Source: Bradyrhizobium sp. 4 (GTDB lineage Bacteria > Pseudomonadota > Alphaproteobacteria > Rhizobiales > Xanthobacteraceae). Taken from it: a DNA stretch of 64,000 nt. The stretch covers positions 5,580,001 to 5,644,000 of the forward strand of contig NZ_CP064686.1 in assembly GCF_023100905.1 (NCBI RefSeq), in the 5' to 3' direction. Position 1 is the first letter of the stretch, and every line of letters begins with the position of its first letter. The translations under genes and the position numbers were made by a program. Positions 25,828 through 34,295 of the stretch are shown here, piece by piece. The notes beneath the pieces are model-generated. The model did not search any database, was not told where the DNA came from, and worked only from the letters and a program-made list of their open reading frames with translations.

Positions 25828-26338
25828 TAATCCAGCCACTGGTTTGATCCGGAGATTTTGACGCGAATCGCGAGCCGCGCTGCCGGAGCCCTGAACCGTG
25901 ATTGCGTGACGTTTACCTCGATTTTGAGCGATCTTCTGGAACGAGCGCCATCGTTCCATTGCCACCCTTGGAAGTTAATCCTCCGCCTTAGTTGCAGCGC
26001 CGTCAAGGGGAACCTAAGCGTGGAAGACGGTCCCAAAGCGCTGCGGAAGCCGCTGAATTCGCTACTGCAAAATCAAAATCTTCGCGGCCGTGCGCTGTCA
26101 AGCAAACCAGCTTCTCTCTTGGGCAAGTTTCCCGATGGCGAAGTCGCTACGGATGCATCAGGAACAACAAAAACGGGCCGCTCCTGCATGTGGACCCGTA
26201 GCTCTCATCAGGAGGAGAAAGCACCCAGCATCGTTTCTGGTCCCAAATGTGACCGCCCTGCACGAGCAGACACCGGACGAGAAGCCCGGTGATTGAGCAA
26301 TGCTTCGGAAAAATAAACGAGACAACGGAGGAATGACT
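25828..26338. promoter_or_regulatory. Intergenic region upstream of xoxF
   Basis: These 511 bp between the AraC regulator and xoxF contain no frame that looks coding; the open frames use atypical codons and lack ribosome sites. The region must carry the xoxF promoter and probably regulator sites. CGGAGGAATGACT just before 26339 is the xoxF ribosome-binding site. No riboswitch-like fold was recognised. Confidence 0.5.
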
Positions 26339-28144
26339 ATGCGCAAGGTACTACTGGCGACCTTTCTTGGGTCCGCTGCGGCTCTCGCCGTAGGCAGCGC
26401 GTCAGCCAATGACGAGCTGAACAAGATGGCGCAGAACCCGAAAGACTGGGTGATGCCGGCGGGCGACTATGCCAATACCCGCTATTCCAAGCTCAACCAG
26501 ATCAATGCTCAAAACGTCGGCAAGCTCCAGGTCGCCTGGACCTTCTCGACCGGCGTGCTGCGCGGCCATGAAGGCGGCCCGCTGATCATCGGCAACATGA
26601 TGTACGTCCACACGCCGTTCCCGAACAAGGTCTACGCTATTGACCTTTCGAACGAGAACAAGATCGTCTGGAAGTATGAGCCGAAGCAGGATCCGAACGT
26701 CATCCCCGTGATGTGCTGCGACACAGTCAACCGCGGCGTATCTTACGGCGACGGCAAGATCTTCCTGCATCAGGCTGACACTACCCTGGTCGCGCTCGAT
26801 GCCAAGACCGGTCAGGTTGCATGGACCGCCAAGAATGGCGATCCCGGCAAGGGCGAGACCGGCACCTCGGCGCCGCTCGTCGTCAAGGACAAGGTGCTGA
26901 TCGGCATTTCCGGCGGTGAGTTCGGTGTTCAGGCGCATATGAGCGCCTACGACATCAAGACCGGCAAGCTGGCTTGGCGCGGCTACTCTGAAGGACCGGA
27001 TGATCAAATCCTGGTCGACGCCGAGAAGACCACCGCACTCGGCAAGCCGGTCGGCAAGGACTCCAGCCTGAAGACCTGGCAAGGCGATCAGTGGAAGATC
27101 GGCGGCGGCGCCACCTGGGGCTGGATCTCCTACGACCCCGAGCTGAATCTCGTCTACTACGGATCGGGCAATCCTTCGACCTGGAATCCGAAGCAGCGTC
27201 CCGGCGACAACAAATGGTCGATGACAATCTGGGCTCGCAACCCTGACACCGGCCAGGCCAAGTGGGTTTATCAGATGACGCCCCACGACGAGTGGGACTA
27301 TGACGGCGTCAACGAAATGATCCTCTCGGACCAGCAGATCAACGGCCAGCCGCGCAAGCTGCTGACGCACTTCGATCGTAACGGCCTCGGCTACACGCTC
27401 GATCGTGCCACCGGTGAGCTCCTGGTCGCCGAAAAGTACGATCCGAAGGTGAACTGGACCTCCGGCGTCGACATGGACAAGAACTCGCCGACCTACGGCC
27501 GCCCGAAGGTGCTCGACGCAGCTTCGACCGACAAGGCGGGCGAGGACCACAACGTGAAGGGCATCTGCCCGGCCGCGCTCGGCACCAAGGACGAGCAGCC
27601 GGCAGCCTACTCGCCGGACACGCAGCTGTTCTACGTCCCGACCAACCACGTCTGCATGGACTATGAACCGTTCAAGGTGAGCTACACCGCGGGCCAGCCC
27701 TATGTGGGTGCGACGCTCTCGATGTATCCGCCGCAGGGTGAAACCCACATGGGTAACTTCATCGCCTGGGACGGCAAGACCGGCAAGATCGTCTGGTCGA
27801 ACAAGGAGCAGTTCTCGGTCTGGTCGGGTGCGCTCGCAACCGCAGGCAACGTGGTGTTCTACGGAACGCTCGAAGGCTACTTGAAGGCAGTCGACGCCAA
27901 GACCGGCAAGGAGCTCTACAAGTTCAAGACTCCTTCCGGCATCATCGGCAACGTCACCACCTATGAGAACGGCGGCAAGCAGTATGTCGCAGTGCTCTCC
28001 GGCGTGGGCGGCTGGGCTGGCATCGGTCTGGCGGCAGGTCTGACCGATCCGACCGCCGGTCTCGGCGCAGTCGGTGGCTACGCGGCGCTCAGCAACTACA
28101 CGGCACTCGGCGGTACGCTGACCGTGTTCTCGCTGCCCAACTAG
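26339..28144 (+). CDS. xoxF: Lanthanide-dependent methanol dehydrogenase XoxF
   Basis: A 601-residue exported quinoprotein that oxidises methanol to formaldehyde (or further) in the periplasm with PQQ and a rare-earth ion. Residues seen: vicinal Cys126-Cys127 (VMCCDTVNRG), Glu194 (SGGEFG), Asn278 (GSGNPST), catalytic Asp320 and lanthanide-coordinating Asp322 in the clade-typical HDEWDYDGVNEM. Length and this motif match XoxF5. The ATG at 26339 has GGAGGA at ideal spacing; an ATG at 26333 is too close to it. Downstream are its cytochrome, formaldehyde dehydrogenase and Gfa. No mxa genes for a calcium enzyme lie in the window. Confidence 0.97.
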   Translation: MRKVLLATFLGSAAALAVGSASANDELNKMAQNPKDWVMPAGDYANTRYSKLNQINAQNVGKLQVAWTFSTGVLRGHEGGPLIIGNMMYVHTPFPNKVYAIDLSNENKIVWKYEPKQDPNVIPVMCCDTVNRGVSYGDGKIFLHQADTTLVALDAKTGQVAWTAKNGDPGKGETGTSAPLVVKDKVLIGISGGEFGVQAHMSAYDIKTGKLAWRGYSEGPDDQILVDAEKTTALGKPVGKDSSLKTWQGDQWKIGGGATWGWISYDPELNLVYYGSGNPSTWNPKQRPGDNKWSMTIWARNPDTGQAKWVYQMTPHDEWDYDGVNEMILSDQQINGQPRKLLTHFDRNGLGYTLDRATGELLVAEKYDPKVNWTSGVDMDKNSPTYGRPKVLDAASTDKAGEDHNVKGICPAALGTKDEQPAAYSPDTQLFYVPTNHVCMDYEPFKVSYTAGQPYVGATLSMYPPQGETHMGNFIAWDGKTGKIVWSNKEQFSVWSGALATAGNVVFYGTLEGYLKAVDAKTGKELYKFKTPSGIIGNVTTYENGGKQYVAVLSGVGGWAGIGLAAGLTDPTAGLGAVGGYAALSNYTALGGTLTVFSLPN

Positions 28145-28160
28145 GCCTCTCAGCATCGCT

Positions 28161-28189
28161 CCGGCGCGTGGATAAACTCCACGCGCCGG
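28161..28189 (+). terminator. Perfect 11-bp hairpin between xoxF and xoxG
   Basis: CCGGCGCGTGG and CCACGCGCCGG pair perfectly around a 7-nt loop, 17 bp after the xoxF stop. No T-run follows, so it may act as a partial terminator or as a 3' stabiliser that gives more xoxF than xoxG mRNA. Confidence 0.6.
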
Positions 28190-28202
28190 CTCGTCTCACC
28201 GA

Positions 28203-28742
28203 ATGCCTTCCGAGGAAAATCTCTTGCGTAAAATCTGCTCTGCCATTGCCGCGATGTTCTTGATCGCGTCCGGGGGAATTGCCGTCGCGGACGGCTCAGG
28301 TGACCCGACTGCCGTCAAGCAGAACGAAACCGGCGAATGGTCCGACAAGGAAGGCAACCCAACCTACAAGATCACCGACGGCTCCGTCGACTGGTATACC
28401 TATTCCGGATATCGCCGCTATCACTCGGACTGCCATGTGTGTCACGGCCCGGATGGCATGGGCTCGACCTACGCCCCGGCGCTGAAGGATTCGCTGAAGA
28501 CGATGAGCTATGCCGATTTTCTCGGCGTCGTCGCCTCCGGCCGCAAGAACATCTCGACTGCCGCAGAGAACGTGATGCCGGCCTTCGGCGATAACCCGAA
28601 CGTCGCCTGCTACATGGACGATCTCTACGTCTATCTGCGCGCCCGCTCCAACGAGGCCTGGGGCCGCACCAGACCTGGCAAGCACGACGACAAGAACGAC
28701 GCCTATACCAAGAACGAAGATTCGTGCATGGGCAAGAAGTGA
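28203..28742 (+). CDS. xoxG: Cytochrome c, XoxF electron acceptor
   Basis: A 179-residue exported cytochrome with a signal segment, one heme motif CHVCH (77-81) followed by GPDGMGSTYAPAL, and a Met in ENVMPAFGDN that can serve as axial ligand. Two further cysteines (VACYMDD, DSCMGKK) lie in the C-terminal part. Directly after xoxF, it fits the XoxG/cytochrome cG role. A TTG at 28224, preceded by GAGGAAA at good spacing, may be the true start instead of the ATG at 28203. Confidence 0.9.
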   Translation: MPSEENLLRKICSAIAAMFLIASGGIAVADGSGDPTAVKQNETGEWSDKEGNPTYKITDGSVDWYTYSGYRRYHSDCHVCHGPDGMGSTYAPALKDSLKTMSYADFLGVVASGRKNISTAAENVMPAFGDNPNVACYMDDLYVYLRARSNEAWGRTRPGKHDDKNDAYTKNEDSCMGKK

Positions 28743-28803
28743 ACGTGCGGAGCCCGACCAGGACCTGGTTCTTGGCGCCCTGCCGGAATTTGAGGAGCTT
28801 AAG

Positions 28804-29913
28804 ATGAAGACACGTGCCGCCGTCGCTTTCGAAGCCAAGAAGCCGCTCGAGATCGTCGAAGTCGATCTGGAAGGACCGAAGGTCGGCGAAGTCCTGGTCG
28901 AGATCAAGGCGACGGGCATCTGCCATACCGACGCTTACACGCTCGACGGCTTCGACAGCGAAGGAATCTTCCCGTCGATCCTGGGCCATGAGGGCGCGGG
29001 CATCATCCGCGAGATCGGCCCTGGCGTGACCTCGGTGAAGCCGGGCGACCATGTCATCCCGCTCTACACGCCGGAATGCCGGCAATGCAAAAGCTGCCTC
29101 AGCCAGAAGACCAATCTCTGCACCGCGATCCGCGCGACGCAGGGCAAGGGCGTGATGCCTGATGGCACAAGCCGCTTCTCCTACAAGGGCAAGCCGATCT
29201 ACCACTACATGGGCTGTTCGACCTTCTCGAACTTCACCGTGCTGCCGGAGATCGCGGTCGCCAAGATCCGCGAGGACGCGCCGTTCGACAAGAGCTGCTA
29301 CATCGGCTGCGGCGTCACCACCGGCGTCGGTGCCGTCGTCAACACTGCCAAGGTCGAACCGGGCTCCAACGTGGTCGTGTTCGGCCTCGGCGGCATCGGC
29401 CTGAACGTGATCCAGGGCGCCAAGATGGCTGGCGCGGACAAGATCATCGGCGTCGACATCAACGACTCCAAGGAGGAATGGGGACGCCGGTTCGGCATGA
29501 CCGATTTCGTCAATCCCAAGAAGATCACGGGCGACATCGTCCCGCATCTCGTGACCCTGACGGACGGAGGCGCCGACTACACCTTCGACTGCACCGGAAA
29601 CACCACAGTGATGCGCCAGGCGCTGGAAGCCTGCCATCGCGGCTGGGGCACCTCGATCATCATCGGCGTTGCCGAATCCGGCAAGGAGATCGCGACCCGC
29701 CCGTTCCAGCTCGTCACCGGGCGAAACTGGCGCGGCACCGCCTTCGGCGGCGCGCGGGGCCGCACCGACGTGCCGAAGATTGTCGACTGGTACATGAACG
29801 GAAAGATCCAGATCGACCCGATGATTACCCACACGCTCAAGCTCGAAGACATCAACAAAGGCTTCGACCTGATGCATGAGGGCAAATCGATCCGTTCAGT
29901 CGTCGTGTTCTAA
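28804..29913 (+). CDS. flhA: S-(hydroxymethyl)glutathione dehydrogenase (class III alcohol dehydrogenase)
   Basis: A 369-residue cytosolic zinc enzyme that oxidises the formaldehyde-glutathione adduct to S-formylglutathione with NAD. Catalytic zinc residues include Cys40 (TGICHTDAYT), His in LGHEGAG and the later Cys in YIGCGVTTGVG. The structural zinc loop is CRQCKSCLSQKTNLC. The NAD-binding motif is GLGGIGLNVIQGA. GAGGAGCTTAAG precedes the ATG. It is the middle step of the pathway xoxF - gfa/flhA - fghA. The same family is also named adhC or frmA. Confidence 0.96.
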   Translation: MKTRAAVAFEAKKPLEIVEVDLEGPKVGEVLVEIKATGICHTDAYTLDGFDSEGIFPSILGHEGAGIIREIGPGVTSVKPGDHVIPLYTPECRQCKSCLSQKTNLCTAIRATQGKGVMPDGTSRFSYKGKPIYHYMGCSTFSNFTVLPEIAVAKIREDAPFDKSCYIGCGVTTGVGAVVNTAKVEPGSNVVVFGLGGIGLNVIQGAKMAGADKIIGVDINDSKEEWGRRFGMTDFVNPKKITGDIVPHLVTLTDGGADYTFDCTGNTTVMRQALEACHRGWGTSIIIGVAESGKEIATRPFQLVTGRNWRGTAFGGARGRTDVPKIVDWYMNGKIQIDPMITHTLKLEDINKGFDLMHEGKSIRSVVVF

Positions 29914-29946
29914 CTCGAAAAGCGTCACCCCAAGGAGGATCGACCC

Positions 29947-30510
29947 ATGACTGTTGCACTCCATCCCTCGATCGATAACGGCATCAAACAGGGCAGCGGC
30001 AGCTTCGCCGGCGGCACGCTCGCATGCAAATGCAGCGACCATCAGGTCAAGGTCGCCGTCAAGGGCGACGTCGCGCATAACCATGCCTGTGGCTGCACCA
30101 AGTGCTGGAAACCGCAGGGCGCGAATTTCTCCGTCGTCGCCGTGGTGCCCCGCCAGAACGTCACCGTGCTCGAGAACGGCGACAAGCTCCAGATCGTCGA
30201 TCCATCGGCGGTGATCCAGCGCTACGCCTGCAAGGCCTGCGGCACGCACATGTACGGCCGCATCGAGAACAAGGGTCACCCGTTCTACGGCCTCGACTTC
30301 ATTCACCCCGAACTGTTCCAGGAACAGGGTTCGCAGGCGCCGCAATTCGCCGCCTTCGTTTCGTCGGTGATCGAATCGGGCGTGAAGCCGGAGCAGATGG
30401 GCGGAATACGGGCTCGGTTCAAGGAGCTTGGTCTCGAGCCCTATGACTGCCTGTCGCCGGCGCTGATGGACGCCATCGCGACCCACGTGGCGAAGGCCAA
30501 GGCCGCTTAA
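29947..30510 (+). CDS. gfa: S-(hydroxymethyl)glutathione synthase
   Basis: A 187-residue zinc protein of the Gfa family, proposed to speed the joining of formaldehyde and glutathione ahead of FlhA. Zinc cysteines are visible in LACKCSDHQ, HACGCTKCWKPQG and YACKACGTHMYGR. It starts 33 bp after flhA behind AAGGAGG and is in the same operon. Length matches the family. Confidence 0.94.
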   Translation: MTVALHPSIDNGIKQGSGSFAGGTLACKCSDHQVKVAVKGDVAHNHACGCTKCWKPQGANFSVVAVVPRQNVTVLENGDKLQIVDPSAVIQRYACKACGTHMYGRIENKGHPFYGLDFIHPELFQEQGSQAPQFAAFVSSVIESGVKPEQMGGIRARFKELGLEPYDCLSPALMDAIATHVAKAKAA

Positions 30511-30540
30511 GCAAAGGCCGCCTGAGCAAAGGCCGCCTGA
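30495..30540 (+). repeat. 15-bp tandem repeat across the gfa stop codon
   Basis: GCAAAGGCCGCCTGA occurs twice in tandem at 30511-30540 and is preceded by a degenerate copy (GCCAAGGCCGCTTAA) that contains the gfa stop. The pattern suggests local duplication of the gene end. Confidence 0.65.
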
Positions 30541-30557
30541 CGTTTGCCGCGCCCCGC

Positions 30558-30590
30558 CCGCTCGCTGGTTCCACCACACCCAGCGAGCGG
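30558..30590 (+). other. Perfect 11-bp RNA hairpin downstream of gfa
   Basis: CCGCTCGCTGG and CCAGCGAGCGG pair perfectly around an 11-nt loop about 50 nt after gfa. There is no T-run, so it is probably not a terminator on its own. Confidence 0.55.
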
Positions 30591-30758
30591 ACGGAGCCGA
30601 CCCGGGACAATCGCGGCGATGCCGCCGCTTCTCGACTGCACTTGTGTGGGACCGTCAGCTCCCTCAGTCCTGGTCTCTGAATGACTGCGCAGGACCGCCG
30701 GCTTCCTGCTTGAAGTCCGCGGCCCCTGCGTTTCTCCCTCCCTCGACTGAGGCATCCT

Positions 30759-30800
30759 GCTTCGTCCGCACAGGTCTTCTGGCGGACGAAGCTTTTTTTT
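30759..30800 (+). terminator. Strong intrinsic terminator of the flhA-gfa transcript
   Basis: GCTTCGTCCGC and GCGGACGAAGC form an 11-bp stem followed at once by eight T residues. This is the clearest factor-independent terminator in the window. It lies about 250 nt after the gfa stop. Confidence 0.88.
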
Positions 30801-31148
30801 ATTGTGCCCATCTCAAGAGGCGCGTGGCGTGATGCGGCGCCCTGCTTTTGACAAACCTTCGTTGCAATCTTTTCCCATCGAGAACAGCTGACGAGAGAAC
30901 ACTTGGCTGTGACCGGACCGAAGCGATCCCACTAAGATCGCGTCGTGACGATGCCGCGCGAAATTCAATAATCAAGAACACGACGGGAGGTATCGAGCAC
31001 ATCCGGACATGAATTGGCATTCCTGAGTCCTGCCGGGATCTGCCCGCGCGGGATGACCGTCGGAATGCGACGCCGCGCAGCGGACATTGCACCGACCGGC
31101 ATCTGGAAAATCTGAAATCAACAAGCTTATGAAGAGCGAGGGACGATC

Positions 31149-31601
31149 ATGATCAAGGTGAAGATCAACGGCCAGGAACAGAGCTGGGACGGCGACCCGG
31201 ATCTTCCGCTACTCTGGTTCCTGCGCGACGAGGCCGGGCTGACCGGCACCAAGTTCGGCTGTGGTCAGGCCCTGTGCGGCGCCTGCACCGTCATCGTCGA
31301 CAAGGAAGCTGTGCGCGCCTGCATCACGTCGATCAATGACGTCGCCGGCCGCGAGATCACGACGATCGAGGGACTGCATCCGAACGGCGATCACCCGGTG
31401 CAGAAGGCCTGGCGGCAGGTCAACGTCCCCCAATGCGGCTTCTGCCAGGCAGGCCAGATCATGCAGGCGGCTGCGCTGCTAATGGACAATCCAAAGCCGT
31501 CGCACGACCAGATCCGCGAAGCGATGTCCGGCAACATCTGCCGCTGCGGCTGCTACCAGCGCATCGAGAATGCGGTCCATCTCGCATCGACGGGAGTGTG
31601 A
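31149..31601 (+). CDS. Molybdenum aldehyde oxidoreductase, [2Fe-2S] subunit (IorA-like)
   Basis: A 150-residue ferredoxin-type subunit with two 2Fe-2S clusters: the plant-type motif GCGQALCGACTV near 38-49 and the second cluster in CGFCQAGQ and CRCGCYQR. It passes electrons from the molybdenum subunit encoded 1 bp downstream. Isoquinoline 1-oxidoreductase and periplasmic aldehyde oxidases share this two-subunit layout without a flavin subunit. In this C1 island an aldehyde made by the PQQ dehydrogenases is the likely substrate, by inference. Confidence 0.9.
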   Translation: MIKVKINGQEQSWDGDPDLPLLWFLRDEAGLTGTKFGCGQALCGACTVIVDKEAVRACITSINDVAGREITTIEGLHPNGDHPVQKAWRQVNVPQCGFCQAGQIMQAAALLMDNPKPSHDQIREAMSGNICRCGCYQRIENAVHLASTGV

Positions 31602-31602
31602 C

Positions 31603-33915
31603 ATGAATTTCATCGACAATCCGAGGAAGCTTCGTGGCTTCGAGAAGAACATCAGGGTCGAAAAGGTCTCGCGCCGTAGCATCCTGAAGGGGCTCGGCAT
31701 CACCGGCGGCTTTGTGCTCGCTGCTCCCGTGATGTCGCGCCAGGCGTTCGCCTACGAGACCGGCGCCGGCAAGATGCCGCACGGCGTCGTGGTCGATCCG
31801 CGCGTGTTCGTCGCGGTCGCACCCGACGGCACCGTCACCATCCTGGCCCACCGCGCCGAGATGGGCACGGGCGTGCGCACCAGCCTGCCGCTGATCGTGG
31901 CTGAGGAGATGGAAGCCGACTGGTCGCGGGTCAAGGTGGAACAGGCCCATGGCGACGAGGTCAAGTTCGGCAACCAGGACACCGACGGCTCGCGCAGCAC
32001 GCGGCATTATTTGATGCCGATGCGCCAGATCGGTGCCTCCGCACGCACCATGCTCGAGCAAGCCGCCGCGAAACGCTGGGGTGTGCCGGCAACCGAGGTC
32101 AAGGCCGTCAATCACGAGGTCGTCCACAGCGCGACGAGCCGCAAGCTCGGCTTCGGCGAGCTCGCGGCCGACGCCGCCAAGGAATCGGTGCCGAGCATCG
32201 AAGGGCTCAAGCTGAAGGACCCCAAGGACTTCCGCTATCTCGGCAAGGGCCAGATCGGCATCGTCGATCTCCATGACATCACCACCGGCAAGGCGCGTTA
32301 CGGCGCCGACGTGCGGCTGCCAGGCATGAAGTATGCCGTGATCGCGCGCCCGCCGGTGACCGGCGGCAAGCTGGTCAAGTTCGATCCGGACGCGGCGTTG
32401 AAGGTCCCCGGCGTCGAGAAGGTGATGCAGGTGCGCGGATGGCCGTGGCCGTCGAAATTCCAGCCGCTCGGCGGCGTTGCCGTGATCGCGCGCAACACCG
32501 GCGCGGCGATCAAGGGCCGCGACGCGCTGAAGCTGACCTGGGACGACGGCGCCAACGGCAAATACGACTCCGTCGCCTACCGCAAGGAGCTCGAGGAGGC
32601 CTCGCGCAAGCCGGGCCTTGTCGTGCGCCAGGAAGGCGACGCCGAGGCTGCTCTGAAGGGCGCCGACAAGATCGTTGTCGGCGAATATTATCTGCCGCAC
32701 CTGGCCCATGTCAGCATGGAGCCGCCGGTGGCGGTCGCCGATGTCAAGGGTGACAAAGCGGAGATATGGGCGCCGGTGCAAAGCCCGGGTGGCACGCGCG
32801 AGGACGTCGCGAAGACGCTCGGCATTCCCGAGGGCAATGTCACGGTCAACGTCACGCTGCTCGGCGGCGGTTTTGGCCGCAAGTCGAAATGCGACTTTGC
32901 GCTCGAGGCCGCGCTGCTGTCGAAGGAGCTCGGCGTGCCCGTCAAGGTGCAGTGGACGCGCGAGGACGACGTCCGTCACGATTTCCTGCACACGGTCTCG
33001 GTGGAACGGATCGAGGCGGGGCTCGACAAGAGCGGCAAGGTGATCGCCTGGCGCCATCGCAGCGTGGCCCCGAGCATCGCCTCGACGTTCGCGGCGGGTG
33101 CAAAGCATGAGGCGCCCTTCGAGCTCGGCATGGGCCTCGTCGACATGCCCTTCGAGATCGCCAACATCTCCTGCGAGAACCCGGAGGCCGCGGCGTTCAC
33201 CCGCATCGGCTGGTTCCGCTCGGTCTCGAACATCCCGCGCGCCTTCGCGGTGCAGTCGATGGTGGGTGAGATCGCCCATGCAACCGGCCGCGACCAGAAG
33301 GAGACGCTGCTCGCGCTGATCGGCAGCCCGCGCATCGTCAAGCCTGCTGTGAAGGACATGTGGAACTACGGCGAGCCCTTGGACAGCTATCCGATCGACA
33401 CCGCGCGCCTGCGCAAGGTGGTCGAGCTGGTCGCCGAGAAGGGCGAATGGGGCCGACAGGTGCCGAAGGGCCATGGCCTCGGCATCGCCGTGCACCGCAG
33501 CTTCGTCAGCTATATCGCGACCATCGTCGAGGTGGCCGTCGACGACAAGGGCAAGCTGACGGTGCCGCGGGTGGACACCGCCATCGACTGCGGCACCTAT
33601 GTCAACCCCGAGCGCATTGCCTCGCAGATCGAGGGCGCGGCGATCATGGGGCTCAGTCTCGCGAAATACGGCGAGATCACCTTCAAGGACGGCAAGGTGC
33701 AGCAGAAGAACTTCGACGACTTCCAGGTGCTCAGGATCGACGAATCCCCTGCGGTGACCAACGTCTACATCGTGCCGCCCGGACCCGACACGCCGCCGAG
33801 CGGCGTCGGCGAGCCCGGCGTCCCGCCATTCGCGCCGGCGCTGATGAATGCCATCTTCGCCGCGACCGGAAAGCGCATCCGCAGCCTTCCGCTCGGCAAG
33901 CAATTGGAAGCGTAA
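31603..33915 (+). CDS. Molybdenum aldehyde oxidoreductase, molybdopterin subunit (IorB-like)
   Basis: A 770-residue xanthine-dehydrogenase-family subunit with a twin-arginine signal (VSRRSILKGLGITGGFVLAA), so it acts in the periplasm. Molybdopterin-binding blocks include GTGVRTSLPLIVAEEM, GGGFGRKSKCDFALEA and the late GVGEPGVPPFAPALMNA, which holds the conserved active-site Glu. The ATG at 31603 follows the small-subunit stop by 1 bp. No cytochrome subunit is encoded next to it, so its electron acceptor may be a cytochrome of the island. Confidence 0.9.
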   Translation: MNFIDNPRKLRGFEKNIRVEKVSRRSILKGLGITGGFVLAAPVMSRQAFAYETGAGKMPHGVVVDPRVFVAVAPDGTVTILAHRAEMGTGVRTSLPLIVAEEMEADWSRVKVEQAHGDEVKFGNQDTDGSRSTRHYLMPMRQIGASARTMLEQAAAKRWGVPATEVKAVNHEVVHSATSRKLGFGELAADAAKESVPSIEGLKLKDPKDFRYLGKGQIGIVDLHDITTGKARYGADVRLPGMKYAVIARPPVTGGKLVKFDPDAALKVPGVEKVMQVRGWPWPSKFQPLGGVAVIARNTGAAIKGRDALKLTWDDGANGKYDSVAYRKELEEASRKPGLVVRQEGDAEAALKGADKIVVGEYYLPHLAHVSMEPPVAVADVKGDKAEIWAPVQSPGGTREDVAKTLGIPEGNVTVNVTLLGGGFGRKSKCDFALEAALLSKELGVPVKVQWTREDDVRHDFLHTVSVERIEAGLDKSGKVIAWRHRSVAPSIASTFAAGAKHEAPFELGMGLVDMPFEIANISCENPEAAAFTRIGWFRSVSNIPRAFAVQSMVGEIAHATGRDQKETLLALIGSPRIVKPAVKDMWNYGEPLDSYPIDTARLRKVVELVAEKGEWGRQVPKGHGLGIAVHRSFVSYIATIVEVAVDDKGKLTVPRVDTAIDCGTYVNPERIASQIEGAAIMGLSLAKYGEITFKDGKVQQKNFDDFQVLRIDESPAVTNVYIVPPGPDTPPSGVGEPGVPPFAPALMNAIFAATGKRIRSLPLGKQLEA

Positions 33916-33972
33916 AGGCGGGAACACAAGGCGGCCTCGCGCCGTTTGCATCGATCTGACAGGAGCAGATCG

Positions 33973-34233
33973 ATGACCCATATCTCAAAGGCGCTCGCAG
34001 TCTCATTGCTGTCGAGCGCCTTTCTTTTGACGGCCACTGGCGCATACGCCCAGAGCAACACCACGCCGCCGACCACGGCGACGCGCCCCAGCACGCCGGA
34101 CCAGAACTCCCTGCCCAACGCCAATGCCACGCCGCCATCGACCACCCAGACCACCGGGCAGCCCAATCCCGATCCCAAGGTTCGCGAGATGAACCAGAAG
34201 GAAAAGGACAAGGTCGAGCGCGAGGGGAAGTAG
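33973..34233 (+). CDS. Small secreted Pro/Thr/Asn-rich protein
   Basis: An 86-residue protein with a signal peptide (LAVSLLSSAFLLTATGAYA) and a low-complexity mature part rich in Pro, Thr and Asn that ends in a charged tail (REMNQKEKDKVEREGK). AGGAGCAG precedes the ATG at 33973. It is similar in design to the protein at 43667. Function unknown. Confidence 0.65.
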   Translation: MTHISKALAVSLLSSAFLLTATGAYAQSNTTPPTTATRPSTPDQNSLPNANATPPSTTQTTGQPNPDPKVREMNQKEKDKVEREGK

Positions 34234-34295
34234 CGATCTGCGCATCGGCGTTTTGACGTCGTGATTATCGGCTCTACTTCTTCGCCGAACCGCAT

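Larger units (their letters stand above)
30511..31148. other. Non-coding region between gfa and the aldehyde oxidoreductase genes
   Basis: No convincing gene lies in these 638 bp. The left half holds the short repeat, a perfect hairpin at 30558-30590 and a strong intrinsic terminator at 30759-30800, so the gfa transcript may have a long structured 3' end or a small RNA. The right half must contain the promoter of the next operon. Confidence 0.5.

Noticed and set aside
25858..26292. Possible small gene upstream of xoxF
   Set aside because: Codon use and amino-acid composition differ from neighbours, there is no ribosome site, and overlapping alternative frames are equally open.
31459..33981. 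840-residue minus-strand frame opposite the molybdenum subunit
   Set aside because: Antisense shadow caused by high-GC codon use; the plus strand carries an unmistakable molybdopterin enzyme.
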